From contig JAQWJM010000041.1 of the NCBI GenBank assembly GCA_029248335.1, positions 1 through 51,899 of the forward strand: a stretch of 51,899 nt of DNA. The letters are read 5' to 3'. The notes under the pieces were generated by a model, which did no database searches, was not told the origin of the DNA, and worked only from the letters and a program-made list of their open reading frames with translations. Position numbers and translations under genes: made by a program. Below, piece after piece: positions 8,655 through 16,727 of this stretch (positions within the stretch are counted from its first letter, which is position 1; the number at the start of each line of letters is the position of its first letter). The stretch is from UBA12014 sp029248335 (GTDB lineage: Bacteria > Planctomycetota > Phycisphaerae > Phycisphaerales > SM1A02).

Positions 8655-10136
8655 ATGCATGTCCCGATCACCGCTTCTCTCGTTCTGACCGTCAGTTTCG
8701 CCGGTGGTGTCGAGGCGCCGCAGCAGGACGCCCCGCCCCCGGTCACCCTGACCACGGCGCCCGAAGCCACCAGACCCCCCGCGATCGAAGTCCTCGCCCG
8801 GACCGGCCGGGAGCTTCTGGCGACCTCCACCGCCAGCCCACGGATGCGGGCCGCCGCCACCGGTTGGCTCGACTCGATCCGGACGGCGCCCGGATTCGCG
8901 ACGAGATTCGAGTCGCTGCAATCAAGGAAACCCATCGCCGCCTACCTCGACGCCCGGTTCGAAGCCGAACGCCTCCGGGGCGGCATGCTCGAACCACGAG
9001 TTCTCGAGGCGATGCAGGCGATTCCTCCGGAACTCGTCGGCCGCGATGAACTCCGATGGTCCCTCGCCGGGCTTCTCCTCGAACCACCCGCCGATCTGCC
9101 CGCGGCCCGAGGCCTCGACTGCGATTTTCGGCTCGGCCCCACGCACCCCCCGATCATCGATCTGATCGCGAACGTCGAGGACTGCCGGGATCTCGGGGCG
9201 ATCTTCGACGCCGCGGACCTCGCGGATCGACCGATGATCGGTGCCGCCGTGCTCGCGAGCGGTCGCTGCCCGGACGTCGACGCACGAATCCTCGATTTCG
9301 GAACACCGGATCCCCCGACGGATCCGGCACCCGCGACCGACGCCTACCGCACCGCACTCCTCGTCGAACTCGCGGATCGGAACGCGGCCGACGCCCTGCT
9401 CGTACTGATCGAACGACATCCGATGGTCCTGGCCAGGACCGGGATTCGAGCCGCGGCGGCCGCAGGACTCGCCCGGGCCGGACGAATCGACGACACACTG
9501 GACCTCGTCGGTGGGCCGGAACTGCTCGACCGATTCCCCGCCGCATCGAGCGGGGAGATCCGAGCGGCCATGGCGCACGCGGCCCTCCTGAGCGGCGACC
9601 GCGACCGCGCTCGAAGGATCAGCGAACGGATCGGCCGGGGTGACTCGAGACTGATGGCCGCCCTCGTGCTGGCGGATCCGGCCGTCGCCGATCCGCTCGA
9701 CCCCACGCCGCCGCTCGCCGAGGCACGCAATCTCCGCATCGTCCGCCCCATGCAGTGGGCCGCGATGGTCGAGCGGGATCCGACGATTCGGGAACGAATC
9801 GTCCGGATTCTCGCCGCGATGTTCGAGGACGGCCGCGGACCGCTCGCCCTCGAGATCCTCGCGCCGAATGGATTGACGACTCGAAGAGGCGGTGACGGGT
9901 GGTATGAAGATCGAATCGGCATGCTGAGCGACGCGATGGCGATGGCGGATCGTCCCATGGACGACTGGACCGCCTTGTTCGACGCCACGACCCGTCTGAA
10001 ATCACCGGCCTCACAGATCGAAGCGCTGGTGTCGATCGCCCGCGGGATCGAACGCGCGCACTCGGGAGATGCGATGACGCCCGCACTTCGCAAGGCCCTC
10101 GACCGAACCCTCCTCGACATCACCATCGGCGGCTGA
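8655..10136 (+). CDS. Secreted alpha-helical repeat protein of unknown function
   Basis: A 493-residue protein with a short signal-like N-terminus (MHVPITASLVLTVSFAGGVEA). The remainder is alanine-, leucine- and arginine-rich, with repeated helix pairs such as ALLVELADRNAADALLVLIER, RTGIRAAAAAGLARAGRID and AAMAHAALLSGDRDRARRI. This suggests a TPR- or HEAT-like solenoid, but no repeat is close enough to consensus to name. It is divergent from the gene ending at 7809 and lies 26 bases upstream of rarD, so both may share a transcript. Confidence 0.6.
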   Translation: MHVPITASLVLTVSFAGGVEAPQQDAPPPVTLTTAPEATRPPAIEVLARTGRELLATSTASPRMRAAATGWLDSIRTAPGFATRFESLQSRKPIAAYLDARFEAERLRGGMLEPRVLEAMQAIPPELVGRDELRWSLAGLLLEPPADLPAARGLDCDFRLGPTHPPIIDLIANVEDCRDLGAIFDAADLADRPMIGAAVLASGRCPDVDARILDFGTPDPPTDPAPATDAYRTALLVELADRNAADALLVLIERHPMVLARTGIRAAAAAGLARAGRIDDTLDLVGGPELLDRFPAASSGEIRAAMAHAALLSGDRDRARRISERIGRGDSRLMAALVLADPAVADPLDPTPPLAEARNLRIVRPMQWAAMVERDPTIRERIVRILAAMFEDGRGPLALEILAPNGLTTRRGGDGWYEDRIGMLSDAMAMADRPMDDWTALFDATTRLKSPASQIEALVSIARGIERAHSGDAMTPALRKALDRTLLDITIGG

Positions 10137-10162
10137 ATCCCGAATCGATCCGCGATCCACCA

Positions 10163-11152
10163 ATGACGCCGCACCCGATTTCGTCCGACATCTCCAGAAG
10201 CCAGCGCATCGGCGTCACCGAAGCGATGATCGCCTACCTCTTCTGGGGGTTCGGGACCGGGGTCTACTTCAAGCTCCTCGCGCATGTCGATGCCTTCGAG
10301 CTGCTGGCGTGGCGGGTGCTCGCGGGCCTTCCCGTGATGCTGGTGCTCGTCGCCCTGCCGCCGGGGATCGGGCGGATCCGAGCGGCCCTCACGTCACCGA
10401 AGGCGCTCCGGATCATGGTCCTCTCCACGGTGCTGATCGCCGTGAACTGGTTCACGTTCATCTACGCGGTGGTCAGCGAGCGGCTCGTCGAGGCAAGCCT
10501 CGGCTACTACATCAATCCCCTCGTCTCGGTGCTGCTCGGTCGCATCGTGCTCGGCGAGCGACTGCACCCGCTGCAACGAAAGGCGATCTGGATCGCGGTG
10601 GTCGGCGTGGTGCTCTTCGGATGGTCCGCGATATCGACCACCTCCATGAACACCGACGGCGGGCCCGCCCTTTCCAACCTCGCGGAACTTCCGTGGATCT
10701 CCCTGGTGCTCCCCGTGTCGTTCGGGTGCTACGGCCTCCTCCGGAAGCGGATGCAGGCCGATTCGGTCACCGGCCTGACCATCGAGATGCTTCTGCTCTT
10801 TCCGGTGATGCTCGCGCTCCAGATCGTGCTGGCCGGACGCGGGGTGTCCAGCTTCACCACCACGGACTGGAGCACCGACGTGCTTCTTCTCGCCGGCGGC
10901 TTCGTCACCGTGCTCCCGCTGATCGCCTTCGCCGCCGCCGCCCGTCGGCTCCGACTGGCGACGATCGGAATCCTCCAATACGTCGCACCGACCTGCCAGT
11001 TCATCCTCGCGATCACGTTCTTCGGCGAACAGGTGAGTCCGATGAAATTCGCGGCCTTCGGGCTGATCTGGATCGCCGTGTCGCTCTACTGCTTCGACGC
11101 CTATCGGGAGTTGCGTGGAGAGCGTTCGAAGGCGTCGGCATCGACCACGTGA
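10163..11152 (+). CDS. rarD: RarD-type EamA/DMT permease
   Basis: A 329-residue integral membrane protein with about ten hydrophobic segments, the layout of the drug/metabolite transporter superfamily. RarD hallmarks are AYLFWGFGTGVYFKLL, AWRVLAGLPVMLVL, NWFTFIYAVVSERLVEASLG and GYYINPLVSVLLGRIVLGER, followed by LQYVAPTCQFILAI near the C-terminus. RarD proteins are named from chloramphenicol sensitivity in E. coli; substrates are mostly unproven. Length fits the family with a 20-residue N-terminal extension. Confidence 0.88.
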   Translation: MTPHPISSDISRSQRIGVTEAMIAYLFWGFGTGVYFKLLAHVDAFELLAWRVLAGLPVMLVLVALPPGIGRIRAALTSPKALRIMVLSTVLIAVNWFTFIYAVVSERLVEASLGYYINPLVSVLLGRIVLGERLHPLQRKAIWIAVVGVVLFGWSAISTTSMNTDGGPALSNLAELPWISLVLPVSFGCYGLLRKRMQADSVTGLTIEMLLLFPVMLALQIVLAGRGVSSFTTTDWSTDVLLLAGGFVTVLPLIAFAAAARRLRLATIGILQYVAPTCQFILAITFFGEQVSPMKFAAFGLIWIAVSLYCFDAYRELRGERSKASASTT

Positions 11153-11194
11153 TCCGGGGGCCTTCACGCCGTTGAATCGCGTCGACCTCGAGGC

Positions 11195-13630
11195 TCATTC
11201 CTTCCCGGAGATCCGGAACGGAAACCCCGGGTACTGGGCCGCATCGTCCTCGGGATCCGACCATCGCGGCCAGGCCTCCAGCACGAGTGCGCCGGTCACG
11301 GGATCGACGTCGACCATCCCGTACCCGGGAGAGAGGTCGTTGAGCCGTCGCGGCGCGATGCCCCGATCCTCGGGATTGGTGACGGCGAAGACCGTCATCA
11401 GATTGCCGAACCCGTCTTCGAAGTCGCCCGCGTAGCGCGGAGCGTTCTCCCATCGATTCGCACCTTCGTCGATCGGCATCCATCGCCGAGGCCAGGTGTT
11501 GGCGACCGCGGGCGGCGTGAAGGCGAACGTTCCGTCGCGATGGTCGTCGACGCCGTACTGGACGAGGGATCCGAGATGCTGATCGCCGCAGAGATGGAGC
11601 GCATCCGCCACCTGCAGCGAACGGACGGCGCGGGTCCGCGCCGACTGGGGCCAACCTCCGGAGTCGGTGTCCGCCGCGGGCACGTCGTCCTCGGCATACT
11701 CGCCGGCCGCATGGATCTTCAGGCCGGGAACGACGCCGTCGTCGCGTCCCGGGGGAAGCGTCGCGACGTTCACCCAGGGCGTCTGGGAGAGCACGATCTT
11801 CCGGGGGCTCCGCGGATCGCGCGACGTCGCCCAGTCCGCGAGGAACGCTTCCTGCGTCGGGCCGAGGAACATGGCGTCCGGCACGTCGGCGTCCTTCGGA
11901 TCGAACTCGGGATTTCTGAACCAGCCGTTGCGGACCTTCGCTTCAGGAAGCTTGACGCTCGCCGAATCCTTCCACATCCGATCGGCGACGATCGCGAAGT
12001 CGGCGGGCCCGAATCGGATCCTCGTGGTGTACGGCTCGATGCCCTGTCCGATCGGACCGGGGACCGCGCACGGCGGGAGATTTCCGACCTGCGTCCGATG
12101 GATGGCGTTCACCACGTCGGCCCGCAGCTTGTATCCCCCCGAGTCCTGGACGGTGAGACCGTCGCTCGCCTTCGCGAGCACGCCTCCCGCGCCCCAGATG
12201 TTGCCGTGATAGACGTCGTGATCGTCGGGAATGACGACGCAGGGACGATCGCGACACAGTTCCGCGAAGCTTCGCAGCCATCGCTGGTACTTGGTGTGGT
12301 AGTCGAGGACGATCTTCCGTCGATCGACCCCGTTCAGGTCGCCCTCGTAGATCTGGTCGCCCGCGAAGAAGAGGAAGTCCGGATCCTGTGCCGCGACCCC
12401 GGCGACCAGCTCGTCGTGCGGGAACCACACCCCCTGTCGATTCCACGCCGAGTGCGCCGTCACGTTCTTCACGCAGTTCAGGCTCGCGATCCGGAGCGGA
12501 CGGTCGACGGGCGGTGCATGGAGCTCGCCCCGCCATTCGAAGGGGGACCCGTTCATCTCGCCTCGAACGCGGTATTCCCGTCCGAGGTACTCCTCGACGT
12601 CGTCGACGTCGAACGCGACCGTGAAACTGTCATCGACGAGCCGGCCGGTCGCGATCGGCCGCCAGATGCCGTCCCGCGTCTCGAACTCGAGCTCGACATC
12701 GCCGAGATCCGACGCCGCGACCGGGGGAAACAGGGTGTTGAGTCGCAGCGCGTGGATGCCGTCGTCGTTCCGGTCGAGGGTGTAGGTCACGCCGAGCACC
12801 GGACCCCACGAATGATCCGTCTCGTCGAGCCACGCGTCGAGGTCCGTCCCGCGGAGGCGGAGATCGGCGAACGACCAGCCGATCCCGTCCTTCCGCCTGC
12901 CACGATGTCCGACGAGGGCGATGCCGCCGTCGATCCGCGCACGGTCGAGTCCCCGGGCGGACACGACGGTGAAGATCGCGTCGCCGTCCCGCGCCGAGAG
13001 ATCGACGTCGAACAGGCCTTCCCGCGGGGTGAGGATCATTTCGAGCGTGAACCGTCCGAACTCCACCTCGGACTGGCGGAGTTCGACCCGCTCCTCCGGG
13101 ACTGCCTCGAGGTCCTCGAGTCTCGTCTTCGCCGGCAGCGCCCAGCTGAAGCCGCCCTGCTTCTCGGTCGAGAAGTCGAGCAACCGACCCGTTCCGCCGC
13201 CCGCGACCACCGCGAGCATCCCCCCGTCGGGGGCCGGCACCTGCTGGACCAGCGCCGTGAGCCGCGGATCCACATCGGGCCCGCCCGCACCGAACAGCAA
13301 CCCGGCGAAGGCGCCCGCCTCCAGAGGCCCGCCGCCGACGACGCGAACGTCGACGGAGATCGTCAACGGCGTCTCCGGGTCGCTCGGATCGATCCGCAGC
13401 GGAAGGACATGCGCCGTTCGCACGGGCAGTCGACTGTCGTCGTTGACCAGCCGGCCGTCGTCGAGTCGCCAGTCCTGCAGCCGGCTCGGCTGCCACGCGG
13501 CGCCGATCCAGCGGCGGGCCCCGATCTCCTCGATCGGGATCGTCCGCTCCTCCGCGGGGAACGCATCGGCCGGAACCGACGTGAGGGCGAGCGCGAACGA
13601 CGCAAGCGACGGAAGGACGATCGAGTGCAT
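11195..13630 (-). CDS. PhoD-like metallophosphatase, secreted
   Basis: An 811-residue protein with a signal peptide (MHSIVLPSLASFALALTSVPADA). Residues about 25-240 look like a beta-sandwich module. The C-terminal half is a PhoD-like metallophosphatase: DFLFFAGDQIYEGD (about 417-430), CVVIPDDHDVYHGNIWG, FAIVADRMWKD, KIVLSQTPWVN and LHLCGDQHLGSLVQYG (about 680). The Asp, His and Asn residues of these blocks are those that bind metal in the family. Known PhoD enzymes are phosphodiesterases or monoesterases acting outside the cytoplasm. The ATG at 13630 has GGAG 9 bases upstream. It is divergent from the ThuA gene, and C-terminal neighbours are convergent with rarD. Confidence 0.85.
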   Translation of the reverse strand: MHSIVLPSLASFALALTSVPADAFPAEERTIPIEEIGARRWIGAAWQPSRLQDWRLDDGRLVNDDSRLPVRTAHVLPLRIDPSDPETPLTISVDVRVVGGGPLEAGAFAGLLFGAGGPDVDPRLTALVQQVPAPDGGMLAVVAGGGTGRLLDFSTEKQGGFSWALPAKTRLEDLEAVPEERVELRQSEVEFGRFTLEMILTPREGLFDVDLSARDGDAIFTVVSARGLDRARIDGGIALVGHRGRRKDGIGWSFADLRLRGTDLDAWLDETDHSWGPVLGVTYTLDRNDDGIHALRLNTLFPPVAASDLGDVELEFETRDGIWRPIATGRLVDDSFTVAFDVDDVEEYLGREYRVRGEMNGSPFEWRGELHAPPVDRPLRIASLNCVKNVTAHSAWNRQGVWFPHDELVAGVAAQDPDFLFFAGDQIYEGDLNGVDRRKIVLDYHTKYQRWLRSFAELCRDRPCVVIPDDHDVYHGNIWGAGGVLAKASDGLTVQDSGGYKLRADVVNAIHRTQVGNLPPCAVPGPIGQGIEPYTTRIRFGPADFAIVADRMWKDSASVKLPEAKVRNGWFRNPEFDPKDADVPDAMFLGPTQEAFLADWATSRDPRSPRKIVLSQTPWVNVATLPPGRDDGVVPGLKIHAAGEYAEDDVPAADTDSGGWPQSARTRAVRSLQVADALHLCGDQHLGSLVQYGVDDHRDGTFAFTPPAVANTWPRRWMPIDEGANRWENAPRYAGDFEDGFGNLMTVFAVTNPEDRGIAPRRLNDLSPGYGMVDVDPVTGALVLEAWPRWSDPEDDAAQYPGFPFRISGKE

Positions 13631-13751
13631 GATGGGTCTCCGCCGGACGGCAGGAAGGGGTGATCGGGCCGACCGGCATCCTAACGGTCCCCGTCGGACG
13701 ACCGAACGGTTCAGGCGAACGACCGGGCGGCGAGCCGCTACGCTCTCACCG

Positions 13752-14729
13752 ATGACACCGACGACTCTCCTCCTGATCGGGGCCGCGATCCTCCACGCCG
13801 ATCCGCCAGCCACCGGGACGCCGCCTCCGAAGGACGACGATCGGCCGCACGTGGTCTTCATCTCGGGAGACGAGGAATACCGCAGCGAGGAATCGCTTCC
13901 GAGGTTCGCCGCCCTGCTCGGCCGAGATCACGACGTCCGCACGACCGTCCTCCACAGTCTCGACGGCGACGGCCTGATCGATCCCGACGCCCTCTCGAAC
14001 ATTCCCGGCCTCGAAGTGCTCGCGGACGCGGACCTCGTCGTGATGTTCATCCGATTCAGAACCCTGCCCGACGCCCAGCTCGAGCCGATCAGGCGCTACG
14101 CCGCCTCGGGCCGGCCGCTCGTGGGATTCCGGACGGCGACGCATGCCTTCCGGTATCCGAAGGAGGATCCCCGACACGTCGAGATGAACGAGGCCTGGCC
14201 TCGACGCGTCTTCGGCCAGCGATGGATCACCCACCACGGCAACTTCGGCGATGGAAAGACCCCCCTCACCCGGGTCGTGCCGGACCCGGAAGCGACGCAT
14301 CCGATCCTTCGCGGGGTCGAGCCGTTCGATGCCTACTCGTGGCTGTATCACGTGGAGGGGGGTGGCGACGAACTCGCCGGCGACCCGACCCGCCTCGCCA
14401 CCGGCACGACGCTGAAGTCGTACCACGAGGAACGACATGATCGATTCCCGACCTCCAGCCCCGTCGCCTGGACGATCGAGAACCCGAAGGATTCGAACCT
14501 TCCCGGACGCGTGTTCTTCACGACCCTCGGCCATCCGTACGACTTCCGATCCGACGACTGCCGGCGGATGGCCGTCCAGGGAATGCTCTGGGCGATGGGA
14601 CGGGAGGACGACATTCCGACGACCGGCGTGAAGATCGACGACGCGGCGGACTGGCGGCTCACGAACGCGGGTTTCGGTGGTTACCGGAAGCAACAGCGTC
14701 CTGAAGCACCGGCGAGCCGCGAGCCCTGA
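13752..14729 (+). CDS. ThuA-like domain protein, probably exported
   Basis: A 325-residue protein with a weak N-terminal signal (MTPTTLLLIGAAILHA). The ThuA-like fold, related to class I glutamine amidotransferases, is shown by HVVFISGDEEYRSEESLPRFA, DADLVVMFIRFRTLPD, GRPLVGFRTATHAFRY, HHGNFGDGKTPLTRV, HPILRGVEPFDAYSWLY and RVFFTTLGHPYDF near the C-terminus. The region of the nucleophile reads GFRTATHAF, so no amidotransferase cysteine is present, as is usual in ThuA proteins. Members occur in planctomycete sugar-catabolism loci; the reaction is generally unknown. Divergent from the PhoD-like gene across 121 bases. Confidence 0.8.
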   Translation: MTPTTLLLIGAAILHADPPATGTPPPKDDDRPHVVFISGDEEYRSEESLPRFAALLGRDHDVRTTVLHSLDGDGLIDPDALSNIPGLEVLADADLVVMFIRFRTLPDAQLEPIRRYAASGRPLVGFRTATHAFRYPKEDPRHVEMNEAWPRRVFGQRWITHHGNFGDGKTPLTRVVPDPEATHPILRGVEPFDAYSWLYHVEGGGDELAGDPTRLATGTTLKSYHEERHDRFPTSSPVAWTIENPKDSNLPGRVFFTTLGHPYDFRSDDCRRMAVQGMLWAMGREDDIPTTGVKIDDAADWRLTNAGFGGYRKQQRPEAPASREP

Positions 14730-14735
14730 GTCGTT

Positions 14736-14756
14736 CGATCAGGCTCGATCGTTTTT
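14736..14756 (+). terminator. Weak intrinsic terminator after the ThuA gene
   Basis: A 5-bp stem CGATC/GATCG with a 6-base loop followed by TTTTT, just after the stop codon. The stem is short, so termination may be partial. Confidence 0.4.
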
Positions 14757-14785
14757 GGGAATGTGGATCGATGTGTCCGGATCGG

Positions 14786-14815
14786 TTGTCCCGCGCACCG
14801 TTTCAGGGTTATCGT
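14786..14815 (+). promoter_or_regulatory. Possible promoter of the prepilin-like gene
   Basis: TTGTCC and TATCGT separated by 18 bases form a plausible but degenerate sigma-70-like promoter about 75 bases upstream of the ATG at 14891. Support is positional only. Confidence 0.3.
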
Positions 14816-14890
14816 GTTCACTGATACAACGCTCCGGATTTCTCTGGAGCGACTCGCGAACGCCTCGATCCATCGAGCCGGAGTGAAACC

Positions 14891-15697
14891 ATGAAGATCC
14901 GACCCCGATGCTCGACCGACCACCGTCGGCCGGGTTTCACCCTTGTGGAACTCCTCGTCGTGATCGCGATGATCGTGATCCTGATCGGCCTGGTGCTCTT
15001 CGCGACGACCGCCCTGCAGCAGACGTCGAAGGGCCTGACCTGCCTGTCGAAGCAACGACAGATGATGCTCGCGTGGGACGGGTACGCATCCGACAACGCG
15101 GGCCGATACGTCGCACCAGACACCAATCGACATTCGTGGGACTGGGTCCGTTCCGTGGGCAACAACATGGGCCCCGGAAACACCGAGCGGGAGGAAGCCC
15201 TCACCGAGGGACGACTCTTCCCCTACGTCGGCGACGTGCGGCTCTACAAGTCCCCGTTCGATCGCTCCGACTACGTCCGCACCTACTCGCTCAGCGCCTT
15301 CTTCACCGATGGCGAGGGTACGAGCGACTGGGGTGGACCACCCTCCTGGTCGATCGGGACGCGAAGCCGGATCCCCCGGCCCAGCGACACCATCTCGATG
15401 GTCGCGGAACACGACCGACGAGGACACAACATCAACGGCTGGGGCATCAATCCCTTCACCCCGGACTGGATCGACCAGCTCATGATCTGGGACGAAGGCC
15501 ACTTCAACTTCGCCTTCGCGGACGGGCACGTCGAACGCCGCAAGTGGGCGGGGACGAGTTACACGAATCCCGAACCGATCGAAGTCGCCTTCAACAGCTC
15601 GACGCAGCTCACCAACGTCTACTACCCCGGGCCGGACTGGGACTGGGTTTCCGAGCGGCTCTTCCCCGGAAGTGCCGCGCTCTACGGCGGCTGGTGA
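14891..15697 (+). CDS. Type IV prepilin-like/type II secretion pseudopilin of the H-X9-DG type
   Basis: A 268-residue protein. A short basic leader MKIRPRCSTDHRRPG precedes the class III cleavage site G|FTLVELLVVIAM and a single hydrophobic helix. The C-terminal HFNFAFADGHVE resembles the H-X9-DG motif of planctomycete prepilin-like proteins, although the spacing from His to Asp-Gly is 6 rather than 9. Such proteins are cleaved by a prepilin peptidase and held in pseudopili or the envelope. GGAG lies 7 bases before the ATG. The downstream lipoprotein gene begins 9 bases after the stop, suggesting co-expression. Confidence 0.88.
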   Translation: MKIRPRCSTDHRRPGFTLVELLVVIAMIVILIGLVLFATTALQQTSKGLTCLSKQRQMMLAWDGYASDNAGRYVAPDTNRHSWDWVRSVGNNMGPGNTEREEALTEGRLFPYVGDVRLYKSPFDRSDYVRTYSLSAFFTDGEGTSDWGGPPSWSIGTRSRIPRPSDTISMVAEHDRRGHNINGWGINPFTPDWIDQLMIWDEGHFNFAFADGHVERRKWAGTSYTNPEPIEVAFNSSTQLTNVYYPGPDWDWVSERLFPGSAALYGGW

Positions 15698-15705
15698 TCA
15701 GGCCG

Positions 15706-16104
15706 ATGCTTTCCACCGACGGTTTCGGATCACGCCGACATCTCACATTCCTCGCCACCGCGGTGCTGCTGCTCTCGGCCTGCGATCGTGAAGAGCCGCC
15801 CGATGCCGCGCCGGACCACGGTGGTGTCGGCGTCGTCGGCGAACCCGTGACCATGGATGACGATCCGACGGTCGCACGTTTTCGTGCCGAGGCGGCGGAC
15901 TATCTCGAGATGCGTTCCGCCCTCGACGGGTTGAATCGGCGACTGGCCGCCGGTGACGCGACCCCCGAAGAGATCGAACAGTGGGAACGCATGCAGGAAA
16001 GGTGCGACCGGGAACGGGTTCGCCTGAACGCGATCCTGTACGCTGACTCGGTCGATCCGGAACGCCGACGCGCGATGTTCTGGATCCTCCAGTCGGCGAA
16101 TTGA
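15706..16104 (+). CDS. Small lipoprotein of unknown function
   Basis: A 132-residue protein. The N-terminus MLSTDGFGSRRHLTFLATAVLLLSAC ends in a lipobox (LSAC) with Cys26 as the likely lipidated residue. The mature part is acidic and helical (VARFRAEAADYLEMRSALDGL, TPEEIEQWERMQERCDRER). It resembles no family I know. It starts 9 bases after the prepilin-like gene, so it may be translationally coupled and a partner in the envelope. Confidence 0.65.
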   Translation: MLSTDGFGSRRHLTFLATAVLLLSACDREEPPDAAPDHGGVGVVGEPVTMDDDPTVARFRAEAADYLEMRSALDGLNRRLAAGDATPEEIEQWERMQERCDRERVRLNAILYADSVDPERRRAMFWILQSAN

Positions 16105-16126
16105 TCGCCGTTTCGACGCCTCGCGC

Positions 16127-16153
16127 ATGATTCGCATGATCCGAATGATCCGC
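16127..16153 (+). repeat. Three tandem 9-bp units at a gene start
   Basis: Units ATGATTCGC, ATGATCCGA and ATGATCCGC lie in series and would encode (MIR)3 if translated. They precede the lipoprotein gene beginning at 16193. A related 9-bp array is at 51448-51501. Confidence 0.7.
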
Positions 16154-16192
16154 GGGATTCACACGCTCCGAAACCGACTCCTGGATTCCACG

Positions 16193-16624
16193 ATGTCATC
16201 TCGCTCCCGTACGTTCCTCCGATCCGTCCTCGCGACCGGCGTGCTCACCCTCGCCGGCTGCGTGAACCCCTTCCTCGAGAACTACGTCGGAAGTCGCCAG
16301 TCGGCCACCGGCGATCCGGTCCGGGTCGTGGCCAAGGGGAACGCGCCCCGACTCGGTACCAGTCGATTCTCCAAGAAGATGGAGATCGGCAAGCTCCCGG
16401 GCGACGACGAGGCCCGGGCCGCGGCGGTCGAGGTGGGCGCGAAAGCCTACTGGTGGCGATTCACACCGAGCTTCTCGGGCGGAAACGAATCCGCGATGAT
16501 GAGGGCCGGCAACGGGCAGGTCGGCGGCACCGATCCGTTCGGACCCGCACTCGGCGAGAAGACCATCAAGTGGTACGACTTCGAAGCCGTGTTCTACACC
16601 GTGGAACCGAAGCGCGAGGAATAG
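16193..16624 (+). CDS. Small lipoprotein of unknown function
   Basis: A 143-residue protein starting at MSSRSRTFLRSVLATGVLTLAGC, a lipoprotein signal with lipobox LAGC and Cys23. I prefer this ATG over the in-frame 16127 because it begins at the signal peptide; the earlier start would add the (MIR)3 repeat. The mature part contains VRVVAKGNAPRLGTSRFSKKMEIGKLPGDDEARAAAVEVGAKAYWWRF and IKWYDFEAVFYTVEP. No family is recognised. It closes a cluster of envelope genes that starts with the prepilin-like protein. Confidence 0.6.
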   Translation: MSSRSRTFLRSVLATGVLTLAGCVNPFLENYVGSRQSATGDPVRVVAKGNAPRLGTSRFSKKMEIGKLPGDDEARAAAVEVGAKAYWWRFTPSFSGGNESAMMRAGNGQVGGTDPFGPALGEKTIKWYDFEAVFYTVEPKREE

Positions 16625-16650
16625 GACGGAAGTCGCTCCCGATCCGCATG

Positions 16651-16682
16651 AAAAAAGGAGGGCCGTCCGTGGACGGCCCTCC
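16651..16682 (-). terminator. Intrinsic terminator of the metalloprotease gene
   Basis: A perfect 12-bp stem (16657-16668 with 16671-16682) joined by two bases. On the minus strand it is followed by TTTTTT (complement of 16651-16656). It lies between convergent genes; the plus-strand direction lacks a T tract. Confidence 0.85.
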
Positions 16683-16727
16683 TCGCATTCGTTCGATCCG
16701 GATCACCCCTCGGGGTGACGTGGCGAA

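Noticed and set aside
11540..13663. Plus-strand open frame of about 707 residues
   Set aside because: Antisense of the PhoD-like gene, which has intact catalytic blocks and a signal peptide.
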